Origin: G020348385 sp964410125
Lineage (GTDB): Bacteria; Acidobacteriota; Aminicenantia; Aminicenantales; Aminicenantaceae
DNA: 64,000 bases
NCBI GenBank assembly: GCA_964410125.1
Contig: CAYPGQ010000008.1
Coordinates: forward strand, 1 to 64,000
Direction: 5' to 3'
Shown one piece after another: positions 8,714-18,018 of this stretch; the stretch's first letter is position 1, and each line of letters begins with the position of its first letter. The notes beneath the pieces are model-generated. The model saw only the letters and a list, made by a program, of their open reading frames with translations, did no database searches and had not been told where the DNA came from. The translations under genes and the position numbers were made by a program.

Positions 8714-10105
8714 ATGATGGATAAAAAAAACCTGCTTCAAGATTTGATACACGATTACACACAAACGCACAAAAAATCGGAGGCTTTTTTTCAAAAGGTA
8801 TCTCAGTTCCAAATCAGAGGGGGAAGCCACAATTTGCGGCTATTTATGCCTTTTCCATTTTATGATGTTCATAGCCAGGGCTCGACAGTTACCGATGTCG
8901 ACGGCAACTCCTACGTGGATTTTTGGCAAGGTCATTTTGGCAACATCTTGGGACACAATCCACAGTTTGTGCTCGATACTCTCATCGAGTATTACAAACA
9001 GGGAAATGGGTTGTCCACAGGATTTCCAAGCACACTCCAATCGGAATTGGCAGAACTTCTTCTATCTCGAATATCGGCCGAAAAAATCCGTTTCTCTACG
9101 AGCGGAACTCTCGCCACGATGTATGCAGTCATGCTTGCCAAAGCCAAAACAAACAGGGATCTGGTGATGAAAGTGGGAGGAGGGTGGCACGGTTCTCAAC
9201 CCTATGCCCTGAAAGGGATATCCCTTTATGAGAGAGGTCTTACCAAAGTGGAATCGGCTGGGCTTCCCTCGGGCATGGATGAAATGATCCTCATCACACG
9301 ATTCAACGATGAGGAAAATCTCGAGGAGAAGTTTAGAATTTATGGGGAACGGACGGCATGTCTCATCCTTGAACCATTTATCGGAGCAGGAGGGTTTATT
9401 TTCGGGAGCAAAGAATATATTCATAAAGCTAGACAATTGAGCAATCAATACGATTCATTGCTGATTTTTGATGAGGTTGTCTCAGGATTTCGTTTCCATG
9501 CGGGTGCTTTGCAAAACCTGTATGATGTACAGCCTGATCTAACGGTGTTTGGAAAAGCGATCGGAGGAGGGATGCCGCTCAGTGCGGTTGCTGGTAAAGA
9601 TGAGGTCATGGATCTTTGCGGTCCTGATGCAATAAAAGAAAAAAAGGTCAAAGTCGAAGGGGGTACATTCTCTGCTCATCCTGCATCGATGCTGGCTGGC
9701 CTTACTTTCGTTAAATACCTTCAGGATTATGAGCAAGACATCTATCCCCGGATAGGGAGTCTTGGGGAACGTGTCCGAAGAGAAATCGAGAACATTTTCG
9801 CAACCCACGAATTTCATGTGAAATGTACGGGAGATGGCAATTCTGTGGCAAAAAACAGCTCCATCGTTGGTGTTCATTTTCTCCATGATCCGTGTGACAG
9901 GATTGAGTCTCCGGAACAAGTTTGGAATCCGGATATTTGTGACATAGAACTGCGTGAAAAGATCTTCAAACTGGCTATGATCCAGGAAGGCTTCAATGTT
10001 TTCCACGGATATGGCTCTATTTCTGGGGCACACACGGAAGAAGAGATACAAAGCTCATTGGATGCTGTGGAGAAAATTGCAAAGAAATGGAAAGGAAAAA
10101 AATAA
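8714..10105 (+). CDS. Class III PLP aminotransferase (glutamate-1-semialdehyde aminotransferase-like)
   Basis: Cytosolic pyridoxal-phosphate enzyme of fold type I, aminotransferase class III. Seen: FSTSGTLATMYAVMLAKAKT (cofactor phosphate region), the LLIFDEVVSGFRF motif with the Asp that binds the pyridine nitrogen, and VFGKAIGGGMPLSAVAG with the Schiff-base Lys281. The gene precedes a decayed Ord-like amino-acid dehydrogenase by two bases, suggesting a former amino-acid catabolic operon, so a substrate such as a diamino acid or beta-amino acid is plausible; a haem-pathway HemL role is less likely because of the context. Start codon is uncertain: ATG 8714 and 8717 are both possible, with GAAGGGA immediately upstream. 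Confidence 0.88.
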   Translation: MMDKKNLLQDLIHDYTQTHKKSEAFFQKVSQFQIRGGSHNLRLFMPFPFYDVHSQGSTVTDVDGNSYVDFWQGHFGNILGHNPQFVLDTLIEYYKQGNGLSTGFPSTLQSELAELLLSRISAEKIRFSTSGTLATMYAVMLAKAKTNRDLVMKVGGGWHGSQPYALKGISLYERGLTKVESAGLPSGMDEMILITRFNDEENLEEKFRIYGERTACLILEPFIGAGGFIFGSKEYIHKARQLSNQYDSLLIFDEVVSGFRFHAGALQNLYDVQPDLTVFGKAIGGGMPLSAVAGKDEVMDLCGPDAIKEKKVKVEGGTFSAHPASMLAGLTFVKYLQDYEQDIYPRIGSLGERVRREIENIFATHEFHVKCTGDGNSVAKNSSIVGVHFLHDPCDRIESPEQVWNPDICDIELREKIFKLAMIQEGFNVFHGYGSISGAHTEEEIQSSLDAVEKIAKKWKGKK

Positions 10106-10107
10106 TC

Positions 10108-10833
10108 ATGGAACAAACAAAAATTATCATTTATGGCTGTGGAGTCATGGGGCTGAGAGTTGCTGAAACTCTATCCAAGAAAAAGAGTTTTGCCATTGTT
10201 GGTGCTATCGACATTGACCCCGAACTTGTGGGCAAAAACTTAGGATCTCTGCTTGAGGGTGATCATAATATGGACATCTCCATCCAAAACGATCCGATTG
10301 AATTATTCAACACGGTGGATGCTGACGCTGTTGTGCTGACCACCCTATCCCATCTCAAGGAAGTGTTTCCTCAGATCGATCAGTGCATTCAGGCCGATTT
10401 AAATGTTGTCTCAACATGCAAAGAACTGTCTTATCCTTGGGATCGGGAACCCGAGCTTGCCATTGATCCTCACAGCTCCCTGTCTAGAAGTCCAATCCAT
10501 CAAAGTCTCACGAATGATGGACTCCTCGAAAAGACGGATTCCGTTTCAGAAGAAGATTGGAACAGGACTGTCCCCTGAAGCTTTTCATGACAAAATCAAT
10601 AACAAAATAATCACGGGGCATGTGGGTTTGCTCGAGTCTATAAACATAGTTGCCGAGGGATTGGGCTGGAAGTTGGATGAAGAATACGATGAAGTCATTA
10701 TCGAAGGCACCCCAAACATCCATGAACTTATCATTTGGGGAGTCCACGGAGACATAGGGAGAGTGGCAGTTACCGTGAACACCATTCCTCGAGCAGTATG
10801 AAGGATTTGCTTCCCGCAATAGCAACATCTTAA
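10108..10833 (+). pseudogene. Decayed 2,4-diaminopentanoate dehydrogenase (Ord)/DapB-like NAD(P)-binding protein
   Basis: The N-terminal part (MEQTKIIIYGCGVMGLRVAE, then DLNVVSTCKELSYPW) is the Rossmann domain of this oxidoreductase family. Near 10450-10465 the reading frame shifts by one and about 25-30 residues expected there (the segment around the family's GTGVNPGF motif) are missing; the sequence resumes in another frame as LPLILTAPC...RRIPFQKKIGTGL...GHVGLLESI. A second break at about 10796-10800 removes the APPGLLT-like segment before MKDLLPAIATS. Two internal deletions with frame changes mean no functional enzyme is made. The start follows the aminotransferase stop by two bases, so the pair was once an operon. 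Exact function of the ancestor (Ord or a relative) is inferred from motif resemblance. Confidence 0.8.
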
Positions 10834-10839
10834 TTAAAC

Positions 10840-10927
10840 GGGGACGTTCCATTATGTACAACTCTATTGATACAAATATCAGATATCCTTTGGAATAATA
10901 TAGGGTGGTACCTAATGGGACGTCCCC
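10840..10927. repeat. REP/MITE-like inverted-repeat element
   Basis: The 20-base ends at 10840-10859 (starting GGGGACGTTCCATTA) and 10908-10927 (ending TAATGGGACGTCCCC) are inverted copies with 18 of 20 positions matching, enclosing 48 AT-rich bases. Ends of the GGGGACGT type are familiar from palindromic repeats mobilised by REP-associated tyrosine transposases, but no such transposase is in the window. The element sits between the decayed dehydrogenase and the tRNA-Leu promoter. Confidence 0.65.
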
Positions 10928-10948
10928 TAAAGATGAGGATGTTCCCGA

Positions 10949-10977
10949 TTGACAAGTGCGCGCTATTGTGTTAAAAA
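10949..10977 (+). promoter_or_regulatory. Predicted promoter of tRNA-Leu and the tig-clp-lon cluster
   Basis: TTGACA (10949-10954), a 17-base spacer and TAAAAA (10972-10977) form a sigma70-type promoter. It ends 60 bases before the tRNA. No terminator is visible between the tRNA and tig, so it may also serve the protease cluster. Confidence 0.6.
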
Positions 10978-11037
10978 AATTTATCACGCTAAGAACTTTA
11001 ATCATAGAAAATCTTGTCACTTAAACAAATATCATAA

Positions 11038-11122
11038 GGGCAGGTGGCGAAATTGGCATACGCGCTAGGCTTAGGACCTAGTTCCTATTTAAGGAGTGCG
11101 GGTTCGAGTCCCGCTCTGCCCA
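11038..11122 (+). tRNA. tRNA-Leu (anticodon UAG)
   Basis: An 85-nt cloverleaf. The acceptor arm pairs GGGCAGG with CTCTGCCC's last seven bases (one G-U), followed by discriminator A; CCA is not encoded. The anticodon stem CTAGG/CCTAG closes the loop CTTAGGA, giving anticodon UAG. A long variable arm (class II tRNA) and the T-arm GCGGG-TTCGAGT-CCCGC are clear. Lies 37 bases upstream of tig. Confidence 0.96.
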
Positions 11123-11159
11123 TTTTTCAGATAAAATAAAGGATCAAGATAGATCTAAA

Positions 11160-12419
11160 ATGTCAGAAAACGTAAAAAATCTCAGCGAATGCAAAAAGGA
11201 AATCGATCTCGAGATTTCCTCCGCAGAAGTGATGAAGGAATGGGACCGAGTGGTTACTCAGTATGCTTCCAGAGCAAAAATCAAAGGATTTCGACCGGGA
11301 AAAGCGCCAAAAGACATGATCAAGCGCATGTACTATCCTGATATCAAAAAAACACTCATCAATAACCTTGTTCCCCAAGCTCTAAATAAAGAGTTGACCG
11401 AAAAAAAAATCACGCCTGTTGGCCAACCGGTTATAAGTGATCTCCATTTCAAAGAAAATGAGCCTCTTCGCTTTAAGGTTTCTGTAGAAATATGGCCTGA
11501 AATCCATCTTCCAAAGTATACAGGTATCAAAGTTTCAAAGAAAAAAGTATCGGTCACAGAAAAAGAGATCAAGGATTCTCTTGAAGAGCTGCGCACAAAA
11601 TCAGTTCAGTATATCCCTACTGTGGAGAGGGGAGTGGAGGATGAAGATTATATTGTGGCTGAGATCAAAGGAAAAAATACCAAAACGAAAAGATTCCTTC
11701 CCACCGAAAAAGTCGTCATACTTGCCGGACATCAGGATAACGAGGAAGTATTGAATAAAAATATAATAGGCCTTAAACCAGGTGAACAGACGCATTTCAA
11801 TATCCAATACAAAAATGATCATGAAAACAAAAAATTGGCGGGACAAGAAATCGAATATGACCTAAAGATTGAATCCATAAAAGAGAAAAAACTTCCGGAT
11901 ATCAATGATGATTTTGCCAAAGACCTCGGAGATTACAAAAATATCAATGATCTGAAGACTAAATTAAAGGAACAGCTTCGTGAGTCGAAAAAAGGCGCCC
12001 AGATACGAGAGATGGCAGAAGAAATCATTGGAAAGATATCCGAGCAAATGTCCTTGGAACTGCCGGAATCTGTGATCGAACAAGAATCCAACGCACTTCT
12101 AAACCGTCAATCATCTTCTTTGCCACAACATAATTTGTCTAAGGAAGCCCTTGATTCTTTGCGGAATGATATGCGCAAACGGGCTGTTCAAAATATTCAA
12201 AATCATCTGATTCTTACAAAGATCGCTGAGAAGGAAAAACTCAAGGTGACGGAGGAGGAAATAACAGAAGAAATGAAAACCATCGCTAAAACTCACAATG
12301 TCCCTCTGGCTAGAGTGGTTGAAAGCATAAATCAGGAGAGACAAAAAGAAGAGCTGAAGGATAACCTGCTCATTCGCAAGACAGTTGACTTTCTTGTCAA
12401 ATCCGCTATAATAGAATAA
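11160..12419 (+). CDS. tig: Trigger factor, ribosome-associated chaperone
   Basis: Binds the ribosomal exit tunnel and shields nascent chains; also has prolyl isomerase activity in the family. The N-terminal domain contains the ribosome-docking signature IKGFRPGKAP around residue 45. The middle domain (about 150-240) is the FKBP-like isomerase fold, here quite divergent, and the long Lys/Glu-rich helical C-terminal region forms the substrate cradle. The 419 aa are near the normal length. It begins the tig-clpP-clpX-lon run, the common bacterial order. No strong Shine-Dalgarno precedes ATG 11160. Confidence 0.96.
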   Translation: MSENVKNLSECKKEIDLEISSAEVMKEWDRVVTQYASRAKIKGFRPGKAPKDMIKRMYYPDIKKTLINNLVPQALNKELTEKKITPVGQPVISDLHFKENEPLRFKVSVEIWPEIHLPKYTGIKVSKKKVSVTEKEIKDSLEELRTKSVQYIPTVERGVEDEDYIVAEIKGKNTKTKRFLPTEKVVILAGHQDNEEVLNKNIIGLKPGEQTHFNIQYKNDHENKKLAGQEIEYDLKIESIKEKKLPDINDDFAKDLGDYKNINDLKTKLKEQLRESKKGAQIREMAEEIIGKISEQMSLELPESVIEQESNALLNRQSSSLPQHNLSKEALDSLRNDMRKRAVQNIQNHLILTKIAEKEKLKVTEEEITEEMKTIAKTHNVPLARVVESINQERQKEELKDNLLIRKTVDFLVKSAIIE

Positions 12420-12428
12420 CCAATCCTT

Positions 12429-13025
12429 ATGGCCTTAATTCCCTTTATCGTTGAACAAGATGGAAAGAGCGAGCGCGCTTATGATATCTATTCCCGCTTG
12501 CTCAAGGATAACATAATTTTTCTAAGCTCTGAGATTAATGATGATGTCGCAAACAGCGTTATCGCACAATTGCTGTATCTCGAGGCCGAAAACACAGAAA
12601 GAGGCATATACCTTTACATCAATTCTCCGGGAGGCAGTATCACTTCCGGATTAGCGATTTATGATACCATGCAATACATCAATGAGGAAATTTCCACGAT
12701 ATGTGTAGGACAAGCGGCTAGCATGGCAGCCGTGTTGCTTGCTGCTGGAACATCGGGCAAGCGTGTTTCACTGCCCAACTCACGGATCATACTGCATCAG
12801 CCTTTAGGCAGTTTTCAAGGCCAGGCTTCTGATATCGCCATCCAAGCAAAGGAGATACTTCGGCTCAGAGAGAATATTAGCCAAATATTGACAAAGCACA
12901 CAAAACAACCGACTGAAAAAATACAGACAGACATAGAACGGGATTTCATCATGACCCCAGATCTGGCTAAGGGATATGGAATAATCGACGCCATCATTAC
13001 AAAAAGAGCCCAATCTAAGATTTAG
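12429..13025 (+). CDS. clpP: ATP-dependent Clp protease proteolytic subunit
   Basis: Serine peptidase that forms the two-ring barrel degrading proteins unfolded by ClpX. Catalytic Ser98 (GQAASMAAV) and His123 (RIILHQPLG) are in place, with the Asp of the ERDF segment as third member. LYINSPGGSITSGLAIYDTM is the typical substrate-groove glycine region. At 198 aa it is a full-length enzyme with little or no propeptide. It follows tig by nine bases and precedes clpX by 42, so the three are probably one transcript. Confidence 0.98.
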   Translation: MALIPFIVEQDGKSERAYDIYSRLLKDNIIFLSSEINDDVANSVIAQLLYLEAENTERGIYLYINSPGGSITSGLAIYDTMQYINEEISTICVGQAASMAAVLLAAGTSGKRVSLPNSRIILHQPLGSFQGQASDIAIQAKEILRLRENISQILTKHTKQPTEKIQTDIERDFIMTPDLAKGYGIIDAIITKRAQSKI

Positions 13026-13067
13026 GCTCTTGATTTCATTCCCGATTAAGGATAAATAAGAGAAACC

Positions 13068-14291
13068 ATGGATGATAGCAAACAGCAAGATTCAGACAAC
13101 CAAACAAAGTGTAATTTCTGCCACAGAAATCAGACTCAGATCAGAAAATTGATCGCTGGCCCTGGGGGCGTGTTCATTTGTGATGGATGCATTGATGTAG
13201 CCCATTCCATCCTGTATCCCGATAATGAGAAAATTGTCAGAGATGCTCAAAAACTCGATATTTTCACTCCTGCCGAGATCAAAAAGGCACTGGATGAGTA
13301 CGTTATCGGGCAAGATGAAGCCAAAAAAAAAATATCGGTTGCTGTATACAATCATTATAAAAGGGTTCAATACAAGGGAACGCTGGATGGGGTCGAATTG
13401 TCCAAAAGCAATATTCTTTTGATCGGATCCACCGGAACCGGGAAAACCCTCATGGCAGAATCGCTCGCAAAAATACTCTCCGTTCCATTTGCCATCGCCG
13501 ATGCAACATCTTTGACAGAGGCAGGGTATGTCGGGGAAGACGTTGAAAACATCATTCTCAAGCTTTTCCAAGCCGCTGATGGCGATCTAAAAAGGACACA
13601 AAAGGGGATTGTTTATATCGATGAAATCGATAAAATAAGCCGAAAAAGCGAAAGCCCTTCCATCACGAGGGACGTCTCCGGTGAGGGAGTACAGCAGGCT
13701 CTCCTTAAAATAATCGAAGGGACTATTGCCAATATCCCCCCCCATGGCGGACGGAAGCATCCTCATGATGATTTCATAAAAGTCGATACCACAGACATCC
13801 TTTTTATCTGCGGAGGCACATTCATAGGCCTTGACAGAATTATTTCCAACAGGATAGGGAAGTCTGCGATTGGATTCCAATCCGATCTGAACAAGAATAA
13901 AAAAAAGGATCTTGACGATCTTTATGACAAGATTATCCCTCAGGATCTGATTAAATTCGGTATCATCCCTGAATTCATAGGCAGGATTCCTGTCGTTGCC
14001 ACATTATCTGATTTAGGGCTAGAGGATCTTGTCCACATTCTCAAGAAACCCAAAAATGCGCTGATCAAGCAGTATCAGAAAATATTCGAACTTGAGGGGG
14101 TTTCGTTGGATTTTACGAGAGAGGCCCTGCGCACAATAGCCAAAAAAAGCCTGAAAAAGAAACTGGGAGCAAGGGGCTTAAAAAGCATCATCGAAGATCT
14201 GATGCTGGATATCATGTTTAATCTTCCATCTTCCAAACAGGAAAAACCGATAAAAATATCGAAGAAGATGGTGGAAATCATCGGAGTGTAA
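13068..14291 (+). CDS. clpX: ATP-dependent Clp protease ATP-binding subunit ClpX
   Basis: AAA+ unfoldase that feeds tagged proteins to ClpP. The N-terminal zinc-binding domain has CNFC and CDGC pairs (residues about 16-45). The AAA+ core shows Walker A GSTGTGKTL, Walker B IVYIDEIDKI, the pore-adjacent GYVGEDVEN segment and the GGRKHPHDDF loop containing the RKH motif that contacts substrate. A LARGLKS-like sensor-2 segment (LGARGLKSIIEDL) ends the core. At 407 aa it is full length. A run of ten A bases at 13323-13332 encodes Lys residues; the frame is intact across it. Confidence 0.98.
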   Translation: MDDSKQQDSDNQTKCNFCHRNQTQIRKLIAGPGGVFICDGCIDVAHSILYPDNEKIVRDAQKLDIFTPAEIKKALDEYVIGQDEAKKKISVAVYNHYKRVQYKGTLDGVELSKSNILLIGSTGTGKTLMAESLAKILSVPFAIADATSLTEAGYVGEDVENIILKLFQAADGDLKRTQKGIVYIDEIDKISRKSESPSITRDVSGEGVQQALLKIIEGTIANIPPHGGRKHPHDDFIKVDTTDILFICGGTFIGLDRIISNRIGKSAIGFQSDLNKNKKKDLDDLYDKIIPQDLIKFGIIPEFIGRIPVVATLSDLGLEDLVHILKKPKNALIKQYQKIFELEGVSLDFTREALRTIAKKSLKKKLGARGLKSIIEDLMLDIMFNLPSSKQEKPIKISKKMVEIIGV

Positions 14292-14293
14292 GC

Positions 14294-16687
14294 ATGGATA
14301 GCACTAGCAATTCCGAAATTATTTTTAACGTGCCTTTGATTCCATTGAGAGACGTGGTTGTTTTTCCCTCCACACTTGTGCCTTTTATCATTGGACGTCC
14401 CTCCTCGATACAGGCTCTTGAAAGGGCAACGGAGAAAGACAAAATGCTCTTTTTGTCTTCTCAAATTGATGCCTCACTGGACAATCCCCATCAACGCGAC
14501 ATCCACTCGATGGGAGTCATTGCCAAGATCGTACGGGCTATCAAGATGGATGACAACAACATCAAAGTGATCGTGGAAGGCAGAAAAAGAGCACGAGTCA
14601 TGGAATATTTAAGTACCTATCCTTTTTACCAGGTGTTAGTAAAGGAAGTTAGAGAAGTGGAAAGCGATAGCCCTGAAATTCAAGAAACCCTCCAAAGAGT
14701 TTTGTCTTTATTCGAAGATTATCTCAAACTCAGCCAAAATACCAATTTTGAATCCATCATTCCGGCTCTGAAGGATAATAGTCCAGATAGAATTTCGGAT
14801 ATAATTGCTTCTCATATGCATTTGCCTCTGGAGGAAAAGCAAAATATTCTGGAAACGATCAACAACTTTGAGCGATTGCGGAGATTGAATTTTGTCATAG
14901 AAAATGAGTTGCTAAAAATCCACTCCAAACTGAGAAAAGACGGCAAACGTTCCGGCCGGAGAAAGGTTCCTTACCGAGATCCTCAGCAGAAAATCTTTCC
15001 TCCGGGATTGAACATTCGGAAAGAAGACCAGCCGAACGAGATAGAAGAATTGCGCAAAAAAGTCAAAGAAGCTCGAATGCCTCAAGATGCAGAGGAGAAG
15101 GCTAGCAAAGAAATAGAACGGCTAGAGGCTATGCCACCTATGTCGGCTGAAGCAACCGTCTGTCGCAACTATCTGGATTGGCTTATTTCTTTGCCCTGGA
15201 CCAAAAAATCGAGAGAGAAGAGAGACATCAAAGAAGCCAAGAAAATTTTGGATGAAGACCACCATGGATTGACAAAAGTTAAAGAAAGAATTTTGGAATA
15301 TCTGTCGATTCGTCAGCTGGTCAAGAATCCTAAAGGTGTCATTTTGGGACTGATCGGTCCCCCAGGCGTTGGAAAAAGCTCTTTGGGTCAATCTATTGCA
15401 CGCGCCACAGGGAGAAAATTCGTCCGCCTTTCCCTGGGAGGGGTGCGGGATGAGGCGGAGATCAGAGGACATCGCCGAACCTACATCGGCGCTTATCCTG
15501 GAAGAATCATTCAAATGATAAAGCGTGCAGGGACAAAAAATCCTGTCTTCCTCCTTGACGAAGTGGACAAGATGAGCATGGATTTCAGGGGAGATCCTGC
15601 TTCAGCCTTGATGGAAGTCTTGGACCCAGAACAAAACAGCACTTTTCTTGACCATTATATAGATACAGATTATGACCTGTCACAGGTTATGTTCATCGTA
15701 ACTGCTAACATGCAGGAGCCCATTCCGAGACCCTTGCAGGATCGTATGGAGATGGTCCGTCTTCCTGGGTACACAGAAGATGAGAAACTTCAAATCGGCA
15801 AACAATTTCTCCTTCCGAAGCAGACAAAAGCTCATGGACTCAAAGACTCTATGCTCAAGATCACAGACAAATCCATTCAAAAAATCATTCGGGAATACAC
15901 AAGAGAAGCCGGTGTCAGGAATTTAGAGCGGGAGCTCATGTCAGTTTGCCGAAAAGTTGTCAAAAAAGTCGTTTCCAAAGGGAAGGATTATAGCGAAACC
16001 GTCACGCCGAAGAAGTTGGAAAAATATTTGGGCATCCCACGGTTCAGGCGCTCAGAAATCGATAAAAATGACGAGATCGGAGGAGCTGTCGGAATGGCTT
16101 GGACAGAGTTTGGCGGAGAACTTCTCACTTTTGAGGTTACCAAAGTCCATGGCAAAGGAAACTTTTTGTTGACCGGTCAACTTGGAGAGATCATGCAAGA
16201 GTCGGCCCAAACCGCCTTCAGTTATGTGCGGGGAAAAATGTACGAACTGAGTATAGCTAAAGATCTGCACAAAAATTTCGACATACATATTCATGTTCCT
16301 GAGGGTGCGACTCCCAAAGAAGGCCCCTCGGCAGGAATCACGATTGCCACCTCCATCATTTCGCTTTTGACAGGAATCCCTGTTTCTAAGAAAGTGGCCA
16401 TGAGTGGAGAAATCACCCTAAAGGGGAAAGTTTTGCCTGTCGGAGGAATTAAGGAAAAGCTATTGGCTGCTCACAGGGAAGGGATAAGAATGGCCATACT
16501 ACCGGCTGATAATAGGCCGGACCTGAAGGATATGCCCAAAAATGTCAAGGATGACCTGACCATCCATTTTGTCGAGACCATGGAAGAGGTTTTGAGCCTT
16601 GCTCTGGTCAAAGAGATGCCACATAAACTGAAAAAAGAGAAAATTTCAGACTCATCTGAGGTCAAAGAGCCCCCTATCACTCATTAA
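14294..16687 (+). CDS. lon: ATP-dependent protease Lon
   Basis: Cytosolic homo-oligomeric AAA+ serine protease for misfolded and regulatory proteins. N-terminal substrate-binding domain (LPLIPLRDVVVFPS-type opening), AAA+ module with Walker A GPPGVGKSS and Walker B PVFLLDEVDKM, and a C-terminal protease domain with the catalytic dyad Ser679 (PKEGPSAGIT) and Lys722 (GGIKEK). The 797 aa match standard bacterial LonA. ATG 14294 lies two bases after the clpX stop, indicating translational coupling. Some other AT-rich genomes also place lon directly behind clpX. Confidence 0.98.
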   Translation: MDSTSNSEIIFNVPLIPLRDVVVFPSTLVPFIIGRPSSIQALERATEKDKMLFLSSQIDASLDNPHQRDIHSMGVIAKIVRAIKMDDNNIKVIVEGRKRARVMEYLSTYPFYQVLVKEVREVESDSPEIQETLQRVLSLFEDYLKLSQNTNFESIIPALKDNSPDRISDIIASHMHLPLEEKQNILETINNFERLRRLNFVIENELLKIHSKLRKDGKRSGRRKVPYRDPQQKIFPPGLNIRKEDQPNEIEELRKKVKEARMPQDAEEKASKEIERLEAMPPMSAEATVCRNYLDWLISLPWTKKSREKRDIKEAKKILDEDHHGLTKVKERILEYLSIRQLVKNPKGVILGLIGPPGVGKSSLGQSIARATGRKFVRLSLGGVRDEAEIRGHRRTYIGAYPGRIIQMIKRAGTKNPVFLLDEVDKMSMDFRGDPASALMEVLDPEQNSTFLDHYIDTDYDLSQVMFIVTANMQEPIPRPLQDRMEMVRLPGYTEDEKLQIGKQFLLPKQTKAHGLKDSMLKITDKSIQKIIREYTREAGVRNLERELMSVCRKVVKKVVSKGKDYSETVTPKKLEKYLGIPRFRRSEIDKNDEIGGAVGMAWTEFGGELLTFEVTKVHGKGNFLLTGQLGEIMQESAQTAFSYVRGKMYELSIAKDLHKNFDIHIHVPEGATPKEGPSAGITIATSIISLLTGIPVSKKVAMSGEITLKGKVLPVGGIKEKLLAAHREGIRMAILPADNRPDLKDMPKNVKDDLTIHFVETMEEVLSLALVKEMPHKLKKEKISDSSEVKEPPITH

Positions 16688-16737
16688 AGGCAGATAGGTA
16701 AGATCAGTATATTCTAAATTCATAAAGAGGTATAAAA

Positions 16738-18018
16738 ATGAAAGAGTACAATTTAGCAGAACTCGATGAAAAAGAACTTGAGGATCTCTACAAAATATCT
16801 TCTGAAGCAGGTTTAACAAAAAAAGATGTCGAGGAATCCAGCAAACAAAACCTCATATTCAAAATTCTGGAGGCCCAGGCGAAAAAAAACGGGCTGCTTT
16901 TTTCAGAAGGAGTGCTGGAATGCCTGGACGATGGATTTGGGTTTCTAAGAGCTCCTGAATTCAGCTATTTGCCCAGCCAGGATGACATCTATGTCTCTCC
17001 ATCACAAATAAGGAAATTCCAGATGCGAACGGGTGATACCATATCTGGGATCGTTCGTCCTCCCAAAGAAGGGGAAAAATACTTTGCCCTTATCAAGATA
17101 GAAGCCATCAATTTTACCCATCCTGACGTTATATTCAAATCCCGGAGAAACATATATTTTGAAGGTCTCACTCCACTCTACCCTTTCGAAAAAATCGATC
17201 TTGAGGATGGGAATGCAAAAAATCTGGATGCTAGAGTGATGAATATGTTGACGCCTATAGGAAAAGGTCAGAGGGGCCTGATTGTATCTCCTCCCCGAGC
17301 AGGAAAAACAACCTTGCTCAAAACCATTGCAAAGTCTATCGAAAAAAATCACCCCGAAATATTTCTGATTGTTCTTCTGGTCGCAGAGAGGCCAGAAGAA
17401 GTGACGGATTTCAAAAGAACTATCCAGGGGGAAGTTGTTGCCTCTACTTTTGACGAACCCCCTGTGCGTAACGCCCAGGTATCCCACATCGTTCTGGAAA
17501 AAGCCAAACGTCTCGTAGAGATGAAAAGAGATGTGACAATTCTGCTTGACAGCATCACTCGTCTAGCCAGAGCTCATAATGCGATTATCCCTCCATCCGG
17601 CAAGGTTTTGTCAGGAGGAATCGACGCAAATGCGCTTAATAAACCGAAAAAGTTCTTTGGTTCGGCAAGAAAGATCGAAGAAGGGGGCAGTTTGACCATC
17701 ATGGCTACGGCCTTGGTCGATACCGGAAGCCGAATGGATGAGGTTATCTTCGAAGAGTTCAAGGGTACGGGAAATATGGAGATTAACCTGGACCGCAGAC
17801 TGGTGGATAAAAGGCTTTTTCCAGCCATCGATATCAACAGATCGGCCACACGTAAAGAAGAATTGCTGATCAAGGAAAAAGATCTAAATCGCATCTGGAT
17901 ATTGAGAAAGGTGCTGAGTCAGTTGAGCGAAGTGGAAGCCATGGAACTCCTGGTGGAAAAGATGTCCAAAACAAAAACAAATCAACAATTCCTGGATTCG
18001 ATGAGCAAAGGCCTGTAA
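16738..18018 (+). CDS. rho: Transcription termination factor Rho
   Basis: RNA-dependent ATPase ring that terminates transcription. The N-terminal helical domain (YNLAELDEKELEDLYKIS) leads to the cold-shock-like RNA-binding domain with DDGFGFLRAPEFSYLPS, then the RecA-like motor: Walker A SPPRAGKTT, Walker B VTILLDSITRLARAHN, and the Q/R-loop segment ending GTGNMEINLDRRLVDKRLFPAIDI. At 426 aa, with no large insertion, it is the compact form. It follows lon after 50 bases; whether it is cotranscribed or has its own promoter there is not clear. Confidence 0.98.
   Translation: MKEYNLAELDEKELEDLYKISSEAGLTKKDVEESSKQNLIFKILEAQAKKNGLLFSEGVLECLDDGFGFLRAPEFSYLPSQDDIYVSPSQIRKFQMRTGDTISGIVRPPKEGEKYFALIKIEAINFTHPDVIFKSRRNIYFEGLTPLYPFEKIDLEDGNAKNLDARVMNMLTPIGKGQRGLIVSPPRAGKTTLLKTIAKSIEKNHPEIFLIVLLVAERPEEVTDFKRTIQGEVVASTFDEPPVRNAQVSHIVLEKAKRLVEMKRDVTILLDSITRLARAHNAIIPPSGKVLSGGIDANALNKPKKFFGSARKIEEGGSLTIMATALVDTGSRMDEVIFEEFKGTGNMEINLDRRLVDKRLFPAIDINRSATRKEELLIKEKDLNRIWILRKVLSQLSEVEAMELLVEKMSKTKTNQQFLDSMSKGL

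Noticed and set aside
10508..11020. 170-codon open frame on the - strand across the decayed dehydrogenase and the inverted repeat
   Set aside because: It covers three unrelated sequences (pseudogene, repeat, promoter), so it is an accidental open frame.
13323..13332. Run of ten A bases in clpX as a possible frameshift or slippage site
   Set aside because: The frame is continuous and encodes conserved lysines; no alternative downstream frame looks coding, so programmed slippage is not supported.
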